Source of the DNA: a virus
DNA length: 52,034 bases
Virus record (IMG/VR): IMGVR_UViG_3300006880_000022
Coordinates: 1-52,034 of that record
Strand: one strand, 5' to 3'
Under the pieces are notes generated by a model that saw only the letters and a program-made list of their open reading frames with translations, made no database searches and was not told the DNA's origin. A program made the position numbers and the translations under genes. This document shows positions 32,433 through 41,532 of the stretch, piece after piece (the first letter of the stretch is position 1; every line of letters starts with the position of its first letter).

Positions 32433-32954
32433 TTAGTTGCCTGAGGTTGAGCGACCTGAACGTGCCTCGATACGTAGCATCAAAGCCCTTTGCAGATCCT
32501 CCCGCCCCTCCAAAAGCTTGAATGCCTCCTCCTCCGAAGGCGTATAAGATCCTACCTTCAAGTTCGAGTCTGTGCTCGAATCCCCATGCGCCGAGTCTCG
32601 CGACTCTTTCGTAGGGACCCCCGTCACCGCCGCCATTAGATCTTGAGACAGTTTCATTAAGTCATCAAGCTGTTGGCGGTGCTTCTTAGACAGAGCCCAA
32701 AACGTATCGAAGTCATCCTCATGGATAAGGCTACGTAGGTAATCCTTAATGGCAATAATAGCCTTGATATTAGCCTTAGCCGTAGCCTCATCATCACCTT
32801 GCTTATACTCTACACTAGCAGCAACCTCCATAAAGTCCATATAGTCGAGCGAAGATGCCTCAGGGTTAATCCTAATAGGCGTACCGAAATATTGAAAAGT
32901 CTCTTCCTCGTCTGCCTCATGCGAAGTACCAAAAATACCTAGATCCTTAGCCAA
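32433..32954 (-). CDS. Tail assembly chaperone G
   Basis: 173 residues from TTG after AAGGGGG. A helical, acidic N-terminal domain (YMDFMEVAASVEY, DYLRSLIHEDDFDTFW) is typical of siphovirus chaperones encoded between tail tube and tape measure. Its last 30 codons overlap the -1 frame of the T region. I did not find a classical heptamer; GGAGGGG and CAAAGGGC near 32480-32510 are candidate slip or stimulator sites. Confidence 0.75.
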   Translation of the reverse strand: MAKDLGIFGTSHEADEEETFQYFGTPIRINPEASSLDYMDFMEVAASVEYKQGDDEATAKANIKAIIAIKDYLRSLIHEDDFDTFWALSKKHRQQLDDLMKLSQDLMAAVTGVPTKESRDSAHGDSSTDSNLKVGSYTPSEEEAFKLLEGREDLQRALMLRIEARSGRSTSGN

Positions 32955-32979
32955 GTTTGTTGCCCCCTTAAACTGCTAA

Positions 32980-33558
32980 CTACGCGCGGCCATCGCCAGC
33001 GGTCCAAATTTCGAACGGCTGACCAGCGGCGGGAATTTCGAAGTTGAACGTACACGGGATGACGGCAAGCGCCGGAGCCTTCTTAAACGCCATCTTGACC
33101 TCACCACCCTGGAGAGCCTGATAAACAACAATGCGTACAGTATTGTCAAGCGATTCCCAACCAACCATCAATCGCTCTTCCTGACCAGGGGAGGGAAGGG
33201 TGTACTTATTGAGCTGTGTTAGACCAGTACCAGAGACCACCGTACGGGTACCACCATTAAAAGCAGCCTCTACACGAGCTAGAGTCCAATCAGCCAAGTT
33301 AAAGGCAAACGTACCGGATCGCTCCGTAGTGGAATACTTAATAGGATCGAAGAATTCCGCCACCATAGTAGGCTCCACCTTGGTGGAATAACTAAACTCG
33401 GAACCATCCTCGGTAGCACCGGCGGAACCCCAGGCAACCGGCCACGCATCGGTGAATACACCACCAGCCACAGTATTGACAGGTAGCGAACTACCCGGCT
33501 GGGCAAAGAACAAATAGCCCGGATCCTGGAGGATCGTAGGGCGTGCAACAGAAGGCAT
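32980..33558 (-). CDS. Major tail tube protein
   Basis: 192 residues, AAAGGTGG upstream. Beta-rich with long-strand motifs (GSEFSYSTKVEPTMVAEF, SGTFAFNLADWTLARVEAAF, VIPCTFNFEIP) typical of the siphovirus tail tube family. Position between tail terminator and chaperones supports it. Polymerises as hexamer rings around the tape measure. Confidence 0.75.
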   Translation of the reverse strand: MPSVARPTILQDPGYLFFAQPGSSLPVNTVAGGVFTDAWPVAWGSAGATEDGSEFSYSTKVEPTMVAEFFDPIKYSTTERSGTFAFNLADWTLARVEAAFNGGTRTVVSGTGLTQLNKYTLPSPGQEERLMVGWESLDNTVRIVVYQALQGGEVKMAFKKAPALAVIPCTFNFEIPAAGQPFEIWTAGDGRA

Positions 33559-33597
33559 TATCTAGCCACCTTTCTTCTTTTGTGCCCGTTTGTTGGG

Positions 33598-34053
33598 CTA
33601 ATCGAACAGCATGACGATTCTGACAACCGCCGACATAATGGCACCTCGGCCAGAGTTTGCGTCCATACCCTCTTCAAACTTTAAGGGCACTACCTTGACC
33701 ATTGACACACCCTGTATCCCCAGAGACTTACTCTGTGAAAACAGATCCTTTAAACTTAGATACATCTCTTTGACGCGGGCATTAGCCTGAGCTTGATTGT
33801 CCGCCGGCCAGTGCGACTCAATGAATACGGAGATATCAAAGGCTTCCCCATCGGGGTAACCCTCATACGGTACTACTCGCACAATCTCATTACCTAAGAC
33901 CCATTTTATATCACTAAACCAGATCAGTTCTTTAGGTAACCTATCCGTGTAAACCGAATCCCAAATTGCATCATCCTGATTCAATCTAGCGAACTGTGGC
34001 GCAGCTCTAGTGCGTTCTACCAATGCATCTTTTACTTCAAACGCAATGGTCAC
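33598..34053 (-). CDS. Tail terminator protein
   Basis: 151 residues from GTG, GTGA overlap with the connector gene. An alpha/beta pattern (VKDALVERTRA, FDISVFIESHW, ARVKEMYLSLKDLF) and the slot before the tube gene match the gpU-like tail terminator that caps the tube and joins it to the head. Confidence 0.6.
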   Translation of the reverse strand: MTIAFEVKDALVERTRAAPQFARLNQDDAIWDSVYTDRLPKELIWFSDIKWVLGNEIVRVVPYEGYPDGEAFDISVFIESHWPADNQAQANARVKEMYLSLKDLFSQSKSLGIQGVSMVKVVPLKFEEGMDANSGRGAIMSAVVRIVMLFD

Positions 34054-34934
34054 CCCACACCCCCTCTGGTGAGCTGGTGTTTATCAAGCACCACATCAAT
34101 ATCAGGGTCACCTACCCACGATCCACCGCGACCTGGAGTAGCCAAACTGAATGTTCCAAGCTCCGTCTGTTGCGTAGTTGCACGTCGATCAATACGTCCA
34201 GAGTCATCGATCAGCATATTACGAGCACGTTTGAGCGCGGCCCTTCTGATACGTACCGGTGGACTATTAGCCCCGTATTCATATTCGAGCACGATATTAG
34301 GGACAGATGATGCCGGCCAGACAAGCCCAGCCTTGAGCACCAAGATAAATGCATCATCGTCATCCGTAACTAAAAAGCCATCCTCCACCCAAGAGCTCTG
34401 GTCAACGTCATTTACCAATAAGGTAAGCGCTATTCGGGGCTCGGGCTTGCTCAAAACCAAGGGGTAATTAGTACCATTGCCCTGGAACAACTGACGATTA
34501 AAGCGTGGACGAAACGCACGACCACAGATATCTTCAAACTCCCTTTCAACCTCTTCTCTGACTTCGATTAGCTCTGAGTCAGGGAACCTGGTGGTATTCT
34601 CCAGTCCCGGTTTTGCGCGCAAGGCGGGGATGTCGAAGATAAACCCTCCAACAATCTCGATGAGATCATCAGCCATTACAGGGACACCATCCTTGATACC
34701 TTCGGCCAACACAGTAAGCTCATTGAGCAAAGCCTGTGGGGCTACAGGCCAGGTATATATCCCCACGCCCGTATGAGTAGCTGTACCAGAGGTCAGTAAG
34801 CTACCATCCGCTTTGTTAACTGTCACACTACACGTACCATCTAAGTCGAATGGAATACCCTGAGCATCAGTAAAGGTAATCTGAATGGTCGCAGGTGTAT
34901 TCCTAAGTATGCTGCGCGGAAGAATCTGCGCCAT
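34050..34934 (-). CDS. Head-tail connector with Ig-like N-terminal domain
   Basis: 294 residues (second ATG, six bases after AAAGGGG). The first 90 residues look like an Ig-like beta sandwich (ILRNTPATIQITFTDAQG...). The rest (FPDSELIEVREEVEREFEDICGRAF, then RIRRAALKRARNML) matches gp6-type head-tail adaptors with their helical dimer face. The added Ig domain probably displays on the neck surface. Confidence 0.6.
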   Translation of the reverse strand: MAQILPRSILRNTPATIQITFTDAQGIPFDLDGTCSVTVNKADGSLLTSGTATHTGVGIYTWPVAPQALLNELTVLAEGIKDGVPVMADDLIEIVGGFIFDIPALRAKPGLENTTRFPDSELIEVREEVEREFEDICGRAFRPRFNRQLFQGNGTNYPLVLSKPEPRIALTLLVNDVDQSSWVEDGFLVTDDDDAFILVLKAGLVWPASSVPNIVLEYEYGANSPPVRIRRAALKRARNMLIDDSGRIDRRATTQQTELGTFSLATPGRGGSWVGDPDIDVVLDKHQLTRGGVG

Positions 34935-34950
34935 CATTCACCCCTTTCAA

Positions 34951-35832
34951 TTAAGATACCCAAGCGGACCACACCACCGTGCCGTTGATACCGTGCACTA
35001 GCACTCGATATTCGTAGTCCACACCAGAAGCTGGAGTGTAATCGTCATAGAACGCGAGAGATTGAACCACACCAACTGTCATCACACCCTGCGCAGACAG
35101 ATTTGCAGCATTAGTTAGTGGCTTTGCCACCATATTTGACTGGGCAGAGATTGCCGATGATGCATTGGGCCCTGTCCTACCAATGACGGTAAGCCCGGAC
35201 TGGGCACTAAGCGCAGCCTGCCCAGCGATTCTAAGTGGCCAGAATGATGCGGAAATACCAAGCCGTGTGCTCGCCGTGGGACAATCCATTGAGTCCACAC
35301 CAGAGGCGCCAGGACCCCGGCGCTCTTCGAAACACGAACCGCTGGACGAGGGGGTTGCTACCTCGATAACCTCAAGGAATCCAGCGGGAGGGTTCCATGA
35401 ACCTGTAGCAGAAACCGTACCACAACAAATAAGCAAAGACTCAGGTGCGGGCAGGTCAATTGAATGGGTCTCTATCTCCGACCCAGTTAAACCAGACTCA
35501 TACTCGATGGAATCATGTAATGGATCAAATGGGTCAACGCCTCGGAAAATGAATACCCGGGCAGCCATACTGGCACCATTGGCAGTAAAAGTATAGCTAC
35601 CAGGCTCGGAGCCTCCGGCTATCTTAAATACCAGAGCGTTGCGATAACCGTTTCTAGAATTCTGTTGAACAATGGTCCAACCACTAGGCACACTGTCTAA
35701 CGATGTTGGGCCACCTACCCAGATGACGTGAGAAAGTAGAAGGTCACCAGTAGTAGTACCAGACGGTTTACCCGGAGAAATAGTGTCGTCGCCACTGCCT
35801 AGGGTACCAACGCCTTGCCCGGTAATAGCCAC
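34951..35832 (-). CDS. Head-region beta protein, short-repeat paralogue
   Basis: 293 residues from GTG. The N-terminal 180 residues are a jelly-roll-like domain (GDLLL..V, PSGWTIV, VFKIAGGSEPGSYTFT) homologous to the next gene upstream. It is followed by about three degenerate copies of the 20-residue repeat (ALSAQSGL, AISAQSNM, NLSAQGVM) and a fibronectin-like end (YRVLVHGINGTVVWSAW). The GRTGP signature is shared with one repeat of the longer paralogue. Likely a head or neck surface protein. Confidence 0.55.
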   Translation of the reverse strand: MAITGQGVGTLGSGDDTISPGKPSGTTTGDLLLSHVIWVGGPTSLDSVPSGWTIVQQNSRNGYRNALVFKIAGGSEPGSYTFTANGASMAARVFIFRGVDPFDPLHDSIEYESGLTGSEIETHSIDLPAPESLLICCGTVSATGSWNPPAGFLEVIEVATPSSSGSCFEERRGPGASGVDSMDCPTASTRLGISASFWPLRIAGQAALSAQSGLTVIGRTGPNASSAISAQSNMVAKPLTNAANLSAQGVMTVGVVQSLAFYDDYTPASGVDYEYRVLVHGINGTVVWSAWVS

Positions 35833-35844
35833 GTTTATACCCCC

Positions 35845-37545
35845 TTAGTTGGTGCGAACACGAGACACACCAGTTAATCCCCCAGGGGGGTTGTCTCCCG
35901 AGAGTTTCGCGAATCGTCGCCTCACTGGCCTTAGCACAAACATCTTACTAATCGCTGAAAGTGAAGCACTGAAGAATACATCACCGGTGACCCGGCCAAT
36001 AGCAAGTAGTGAAGACTCACCCTGCAATTGACTAGTACTAATTACACGAACATCAGCAAGCACGGTCAATGAGGTCTGAGAACTTAGCTGAGCTAATCCG
36101 ATAACCGAAACAGTACCAAGTGCAATTAGACTGCTTTGTCCAGAAAGGGCACTCGTCCCAAAGGAACTTACTACAGCCTGAGCTGTTAGTGTGCTCTCCG
36201 TAGATAGTGCTGCTCTAGCTCCGCCGAGCGTAGCCGCACACGTAAGGGATGACTGCCCATCCAATGGAGCGACAGCAAAGACCTTTACGCGTGCTGCGAC
36301 AATAAGTGAGCTATCGGCGGCAAGGTTAGCTTGGCTAAGGACCTTGACCACGCTGGTCGATATCAACGATGATTGTGCACTGAGCGCACTTAAAGCAGAG
36401 GGACCACGCCGACCAACGGTAATTGCAGAAGACTCAGCGACCAATGCCGATTGAGCGAAGCTATGAACTGTCGCAGCTAACGTCAAAGAAGTCTCAGAGC
36501 TTAGCGGTGCCGAACCTGGTACCTTGACATTACCAATAGCCACTAGGCTAGACTCAGAGGTCAGTGCTGCGGAGGCTTCCTTACGGACAGCACCGGCAGC
36601 AATCAATAAGCTTTCCGAGGATAAAGCACTAACAGCAAAGGTCTGAACCTTTGAAGTAGATACCAAGCTCGATTGGCTACTCAGTGCTGAGGCTGCAAAT
36701 ACCGTATCCTTGGCAGTGACAATTAGCGAAGACTCACTCACCAGTGCAGCGGCACCGAGCTTAACTGGAATACCAGTGGCAGTTAATGAACTGTCCGCCG
36801 CAAGCGCAGCACTACCCTCGACGACAGTTGCGGTAACCTCTCGTACCCGAATGAATAACTCAGGGCCAGCAACGTTGGTAGCAGTGGCCGGGACAGTGGC
36901 TGTGTGTGTTGGTGCTGCCGTACCACTGCCAGCGGTACAAGACTGTGGGGCACCACGTACAGCCATATCATTACCTAGAGTGGTTTCATTATATGGCGTA
37001 TTGCTCAGGTCGAATGATAAAGTACAACCGGTAAGCGTTTGAGATTCAGAGGTCCAAGCCCCCGAAGTCGCATCAGTGGGAATAGCACAAGCTGTCAGGA
37101 GCTTGTCACCCGAGGCCATTTGAATGGTCTGACCGGCGGTCACAGACCAGCTCGACCCGGCCGAGTCATCCGAACCATTGGCTACGGCAATGCTATAGAC
37201 ACCACTCGTTGCCCTACATTGGTAGATAAACCCACCGGCAACACTGGGCGAGTTACCAACCGTAACGTCTAGAGTCCCGGATTCGCTACCCGTGGCAACC
37301 TTATAGAAGACTTTGATTTTCAACGGCCCGGTATCAACACCAACCGCGCCAGTACCACCGGTCTTTTCTCCGTTTGTCGGATCAGTCCATCCGCCGGGAG
37401 TTGTAATAGTAGATGTATCAGGCTTTACCGCTACTATAGCAATAAGTATGTCCCCGGCCGATACAGTAGGGTAAGGAATAGCAAGGGGGGAGGGAGTGGC
37501 ATCGAAAACTGGGGTACCAACAGGGCCAATGTATGTTAGCGACAT
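35845..37545 (-). CDS. Head-region repeat fibre protein
   Basis: 566 residues from ATG 37545 (GGAGAGGGT upstream; the TTG 15 bases earlier lies within the ribosome site). The N-terminal 240 residues are jelly-roll-like (VSAGDILIAIVAV, PGGWTDP, FYKVATGSESGTLDV). Then 14-15 tandem repeats of exactly 20 residues follow, consensus SALSxxSSLxxxAxVxxFAx. The basic tail reads RPVRRRFAKL. It lies between capsid and connector genes, so a capsid-displayed fibre of beta-solenoid type is proposed. Confidence 0.6.
   Translation of the reverse strand: MSLTYIGPVGTPVFDATPSPLAIPYPTVSAGDILIAIVAVKPDTSTITTPGGWTDPTNGEKTGGTGAVGVDTGPLKIKVFYKVATGSESGTLDVTVGNSPSVAGGFIYQCRATSGVYSIAVANGSDDSAGSSWSVTAGQTIQMASGDKLLTACAIPTDATSGAWTSESQTLTGCTLSFDLSNTPYNETTLGNDMAVRGAPQSCTAGSGTAAPTHTATVPATATNVAGPELFIRVREVTATVVEGSAALAADSSLTATGIPVKLGAAALVSESSLIVTAKDTVFAASALSSQSSLVSTSKVQTFAVSALSSESLLIAAGAVRKEASAALTSESSLVAIGNVKVPGSAPLSSETSLTLAATVHSFAQSALVAESSAITVGRRGPSALSALSAQSSLISTSVVKVLSQANLAADSSLIVAARVKVFAVAPLDGQSSLTCAATLGGARAALSTESTLTAQAVVSSFGTSALSGQSSLIALGTVSVIGLAQLSSQTSLTVLADVRVISTSQLQGESSLLAIGRVTGDVFFSASLSAISKMFVLRPVRRRFAKLSGDNPPGGLTGVSRVRTN
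35940..36813 (-). repeat. Tandem 60-bp coding repeats (20 residues)
   Basis: Within the fibre gene the ALS..SSL motif recurs every 20 residues for about 14 units, with only one or two units off by a residue. Codon use differs between units, so the array is old and kept by selection on the protein rather than freshly amplified. Fixed spacing implies one structural coil per unit. Confidence 0.75.
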
Positions 37546-37563
37546 ACCCTCTCCCCCCAACTA

Positions 37564-37950
37564 CTAGCTAATCGTCAAATCAAGCTCTCCAGCCAAAACG
37601 GTAAACGTGTCACCGGAGTTGGTTACCTTGCTCGCGGTCAGCGCGCCATGCCAGAGACGGACTGGGGTACCAGCACTATCCCAAATAGCAACGTGCGTAA
37701 CCGTAGCGGCAGGCATATTAGTAAAGTTGACATCAGCCGTGTTAGCCGTAGCACCACCAGACGCAGCAGAAAACGCTATATTCTGTCGGGCATAAGAACC
37801 ACCGGTCACCTCGGTACCCGTCGCGGAATCAGAAGGGGCCGATGTGTATAGCGCAAGCTTTAACGACGTTGTCGGACGTGTTGGCGAACCAACACCTAGG
37901 ATCCAATCAAGGATCAGATTCTCAGCGGTATCGGTGAGGTTATCAGCCAT
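37564..37950 (-). CDS. Small head/tail beta protein
   Basis: 128 residues, strong GGAGGGGG upstream. LKLALYTSAPSDSATGTEVTGGSYARQ, then VTHVAIWDSAGTPVRLWHG is a widespread phage family often labelled tail-fibre-like or decoration. Directly downstream of the major capsid gene, so a capsid decoration role is favoured here. Confidence 0.6.
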   Translation of the reverse strand: MADNLTDTAENLILDWILGVGSPTRPTTSLKLALYTSAPSDSATGTEVTGGSYARQNIAFSAASGGATANTADVNFTNMPAATVTHVAIWDSAGTPVRLWHGALTASKVTNSGDTFTVLAGELDLTIS

Positions 37951-38025
37951 TTAGTGGCCCCCTCCTTCTCAAATAGATAGTGTGTAGAGGGAGAATCGGA
38001 GTAGTGAATCTCCCTCCACAATTGA

Positions 38026-39387
38026 CTACGTAGTAGAAGTGAACTTAATCGAGGCGCCCGTGTCAAACAACTTGCCGTCCAGATACATGACACCCTTGAT
38101 ACCAACGAGATCATTCTCGAAGTAAACGTCATTAGAACGCTCCACCCGCATAGTGCCAACCACACGAGCGTAATACTTAGAGAAGTCTGCAAAGATGGCC
38201 TGAATGGTACCGTTAGTGGCAGCGGTGGCCATGTCAGGGTTAGTCAATACCGGATAACCAAGAATGCTGTCAGGCTGAGCCGGATCCTTTACCGCATCAT
38301 AAATGAAGTGGTTAGCCGGATCCTTAATCAATCGAACCTTCTTGACAATGGCACGGTTCATCATGAACTTGGCATTACGCGCGTACTTTTCACCGATACC
38401 ATAGATAAGTTCGATAATATCATCGTGCTTGGAAATACCACCAAGGGCTACCGAACCGGTAGGTGCATAGTTGAGAGTAGTCTGCGTAACAATACCACCC
38501 GGACTCTGCGCACCGGCAGTACCAAGGGTAAGGTCAAGAGCAGTTACCGAACCAAGCACATCACCGAGATCCTCAGCCATAAGCGACTCACCATCGAAGA
38601 CAGTGAAATCAGCGAATTCACGAGAAGCCTGGATAATCTGAGCATACTTAATAGCACCCAGAGTCTCAGTCGTGAACGAGCCCTTAGTCTTGGCAATGGT
38701 CGCGGCTTCCTGAGACACAACCGTAGTACGGTTGGCCGCAGGGCTGGACGCCTTGACCGATCGTACCTTCTTAGGCAAAGTCAGAACTTCATTTCGCTCA
38801 GTGGTAATAATGCGAATACCCGACTCAAAGATCGGGTTGGTCGCTACCAGCGCACGATAAAGCTCCCTGACGAACGTACCAGGGTTGATTTCCTGACCTT
38901 CACCGGCAGCCGCAGACGCAGAACCACCGACGTTAAAGAACACCTCGGCGCGTTCCTCAGCCTCACGACCGTAACGACCGGACAGCGCCAGCGTATGGCG
39001 AACATCCGACAGCTTCAATTCAAAGCCCTGCTTATCGCCGGAAACTACAGAACGAAGCTCTTCCGAAAACTCCTTGTCAACCTTTGCACGACCAGAAAGA
39101 TCCCGCCTACCACCACCACTGCCACGCCGTTCTAGCGCAGCCTTAGCCGCAGCTTCCTGCTCAGCCGTACGCTTCTCTTCCTCACGGTCAAATTCCTCAT
39201 TCCGGCGCTCACGATTGATCAGATCCTCATAACGATCAATATCCGCATTGGCACGGTTATACTTCTGATCGGCAGTTGCGATCTGCTCGTTAGTGAGACC
39301 TTCCTGCGCTGCCTCCTCCGCAGCGGCCCGCGCAGCCTGCACAGCCTGCATCCGCTTCTCAGATAGATCCTTAATTCGATCAGACAT
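38026..39387 (-). CDS. Major capsid protein, HK97 fold
   Basis: 453 residues from ATG 39387 (AAAGGA upstream). The first 110 residues are a charged coiled-coil scaffold (delta) domain (EKRMQAVQAARAAAEEAAQEG), which the prohead protease would remove. The remainder has the HK97 pattern: N-arm, E-loop region (PKKVRSVKASSPAANRTTVV), spine helix and a VVGTMRVERSNDVYFENDLVGIKG P-domain end. Confidence 0.85.
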   Translation of the reverse strand: MSDRIKDLSEKRMQAVQAARAAAEEAAQEGLTNEQIATADQKYNRANADIDRYEDLINRERRNEEFDREEEKRTAEQEAAAKAALERRGSGGGRRDLSGRAKVDKEFSEELRSVVSGDKQGFELKLSDVRHTLALSGRYGREAEERAEVFFNVGGSASAAAGEGQEINPGTFVRELYRALVATNPIFESGIRIITTERNEVLTLPKKVRSVKASSPAANRTTVVSQEAATIAKTKGSFTTETLGAIKYAQIIQASREFADFTVFDGESLMAEDLGDVLGSVTALDLTLGTAGAQSPGGIVTQTTLNYAPTGSVALGGISKHDDIIELIYGIGEKYARNAKFMMNRAIVKKVRLIKDPANHFIYDAVKDPAQPDSILGYPVLTNPDMATAATNGTIQAIFADFSKYYARVVGTMRVERSNDVYFENDLVGIKGVMYLDGKLFDTGASIKFTSTT

Positions 39388-39466
39388 ATTAGCTGATCCT
39401 TTCTGTTTAGCTCCCTGTGGAGCGAGATACATATTCAAATGTGGGTGATCTCTCGGCCCACGGGAG

Positions 39467-40147
39467 TTAGAACTCTTTGAGAGCCCTTTCTAGCCGATCA
39501 AGAGCATCAATGCGTCGCTTCCAAATGGTAGTATCACGTGGGGTGGATTCCTCCGGCCCTGCGGAACCTTCACCATTGATTGCACGTTTGATAGCGTCTA
39601 CATCGGACAAGTCTGTAACGTTGCGCCCACTACGATGAGCTAAACCATATAGTGCATTGCTTCTTAGCCCGCTGGTCGTAGTCAGATAGGCAGGATAAGT
39701 AACTGGAGACACATCGACTAATTGAACTTCCTTGAGAGTCCTGAGAATTACGTCTCCGTCTTCCTCCCAGTCATCATCAATTGCACGAAAAGCAAAGGAG
39801 CTTTCCCTGATGTCCTGGCGTTCCATCAAAACACGAAGATCACGAGCATAGGTGGTATCGGGAAGCAATACCTCATAAGGGAGACCCTTACTATCCGTGC
39901 TGACCTTCAGAGTCCCCGCACTAGACCGACCAAGCAACCTATTCTCGTCGTGATTGATAACAGCGCGAACATCCGACTCCTTCAATGTCTTATTGAATGC
40001 CTTCCTGTCCACCTGCTCAATAAACCCGCCTAGATCTGGGCTGCGAACATTGAATAGCGCAGCATAACCCTCGACTAAGTACTTATCGCCAACCGATCTA
40101 ATCTCTACATCATGCACCGTAAGTCGGCGCTCTAGTGGTCCCTTCAC
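39467..40147 (-). CDS. Prohead maturation protease (HK97 U9/S78 family)
   Basis: 226 residues from GTG, GTGA overlap with the portal gene. VEGYAALFNVRSPDLGGFIEQV, VINHDENRLLGRS (His) and RESSFAFRA (Ser) are the family signatures, followed by VSPVTYPAY. It cleaves capsid delta domains inside the prohead. Confidence 0.85.
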   Translation of the reverse strand: MKGPLERRLTVHDVEIRSVGDKYLVEGYAALFNVRSPDLGGFIEQVDRKAFNKTLKESDVRAVINHDENRLLGRSSAGTLKVSTDSKGLPYEVLLPDTTYARDLRVLMERQDIRESSFAFRAIDDDWEEDGDVILRTLKEVQLVDVSPVTYPAYLTTTSGLRSNALYGLAHRSGRNVTDLSDVDAIKRAINGEGSAGPEESTPRDTTIWKRRIDALDRLERALKEF

Positions 40148-41358
40148 TTGGCACCATCCTTTCCGGTGGGGGTTGGCTTCTTAGCCGGCACCTTTCCATT
40201 AAGCGTTTGACCCTCACGCAGCTTGTCCCCACCTTCAATACGAGGTAGGCCCAGATTCTTACGAGCTTCGTTGGGTGTAGCGACACCTTCCTTAACCAGA
40301 TTTGTCCAAGTCTCCGCTGCCTCAGCGAACGTGCCTCGGAGTAGCTCTGACTTATTTAGCCGGATGAATAGACCTAGTCCATCGCCACCTGGTGAATAAG
40401 CGGTATAGGTCTCTTCCCATCGCTGAATCCAGGGCGCATAGGTGGACTGCACAAGAGACGTATTCTGCTCGGCCAGTCCAGAACCCCAACTAGTTTCCTT
40501 GGAGATAACACCAACCTTGTGTGGGGGAACCCGCAACCATCGAGCTACATCCAATGCTTGGAATTCTCGAGACTCTAAGAACTGAGCATCCTCTGGCGGG
40601 ATAGAAATTGTCTTGAGATCCGTCCCCTGTGGACCGGACAATACTGAAGGTCTATGCCAGTTAGTGGGCCCACGATGGGCACGCTCATAGTTTCGAATAG
40701 TCTGCTTTACCTGGTTATCGTCAAGAATCTTTCCCGGCAAAACCAATACGGTCTTGGAGAAACTACCCTGAGAGAAGTACCTAGCTCCGAATTCCTCAAG
40801 TGTGAGACCGAGCGAGATTGACTCACTTGCAGCATTGATTACTGACATACCCGTGGGCTTGCCCGGCTTAGTAGGACCTTGCAAATGGAATATTTCCCTA
40901 GGGCCTAGCCACGGTCCGGCATTAATCTGGTAACGCCTGGATACACCCTCCATCTTGGGAACCCATTCACAGTGAACAGTCTTGGTGTCAAGAGGGACCA
41001 TACCAATGATTACGTCATCACTAGACCGTCTGAGAAGTTGTGCATAACCATTACCATGACATAGTACCGAAGTCTGTAACTGATTACGAACTAATGAAGG
41101 GCGCAGCTCAGGGTGAGGTTTCCTAATCCACTGAGGCAATGGACGAACATCAATCTTACCATCCTCTGATTCAACGAATGCCTCAGGCGTTAGACTGGCA
41201 ACGGCATCAGCGATCAACGTCACGCCGGACCAAAACACTGAATATTTAAATGCTACATCCTCGTCTACACGCTTACCCGACGCTGTAGGCTGTCCCCGAG
41301 CCCAGTCCGGAACGTCATACCAAATCGGTTCGGCGCGCGTTTCCTTCTTTCGAAACAC
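40144..41358 (-). CDS. Portal protein, HK97 family
   Basis: 404 residues from GTG, six bases after GGGAGG. Features: N-terminal VFWSGVTLIADAVASL helix, GNGYAQLLR, an FHLQGPTKPGKPTGMSVI region and DVARWLRVPPHKVGVISKETSWGSGLAEQ typical of HK97-like portals; Pro/Lys-rich C-terminus. It forms the dodecameric DNA channel. Confidence 0.88.
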   Translation of the reverse strand: MFRKKETRAEPIWYDVPDWARGQPTASGKRVDEDVAFKYSVFWSGVTLIADAVASLTPEAFVESEDGKIDVRPLPQWIRKPHPELRPSLVRNQLQTSVLCHGNGYAQLLRRSSDDVIIGMVPLDTKTVHCEWVPKMEGVSRRYQINAGPWLGPREIFHLQGPTKPGKPTGMSVINAASESISLGLTLEEFGARYFSQGSFSKTVLVLPGKILDDNQVKQTIRNYERAHRGPTNWHRPSVLSGPQGTDLKTISIPPEDAQFLESREFQALDVARWLRVPPHKVGVISKETSWGSGLAEQNTSLVQSTYAPWIQRWEETYTAYSPGGDGLGLFIRLNKSELLRGTFAEAAETWTNLVKEGVATPNEARKNLGLPRIEGGDKLREGQTLNGKVPAKKPTPTGKDGAK

Positions 41359-41532
41359 CTACTCACCTCCCGATCTCTCAAGTTCCAGGCCCACATAGAA
41401 AAACACGCCGGCTAAGCACAAGGCCCCCAGGCTAAAGCCGACTACCCACCCCAGATAAACACTCGCAATTACAGTGCTACTGCATACAGCAATAAAGAGA
41501 CCGACGAGCTGTAAAATATCACCTACTCCCAC
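41359..41532 (-). CDS. 57-residue two-helix membrane protein
   Basis: It lies between TerL and portal. GTG 41532 is seven bases after GAGGAGG and overlaps the TerL end by ten bases; the stop TAG touches the portal start. Two hydrophobic helices (LQLVGLFIAVCSSTVIASVYL and WVVGFSLGALCLAGVFFYVGL). A membrane protein inside the packaging module is unusual; a holin-like or antiholin role is possible. Confidence 0.6.
   Translation of the reverse strand: MGVGDILQLVGLFIAVCSSTVIASVYLGWVVGFSLGALCLAGVFFYVGLELERSGGE

Noticed and set aside
38308-39135. Plus-strand ORF opposite the capsid gene
   Set aside because: Antisense shadow of a highly biased codon set with no start signals.
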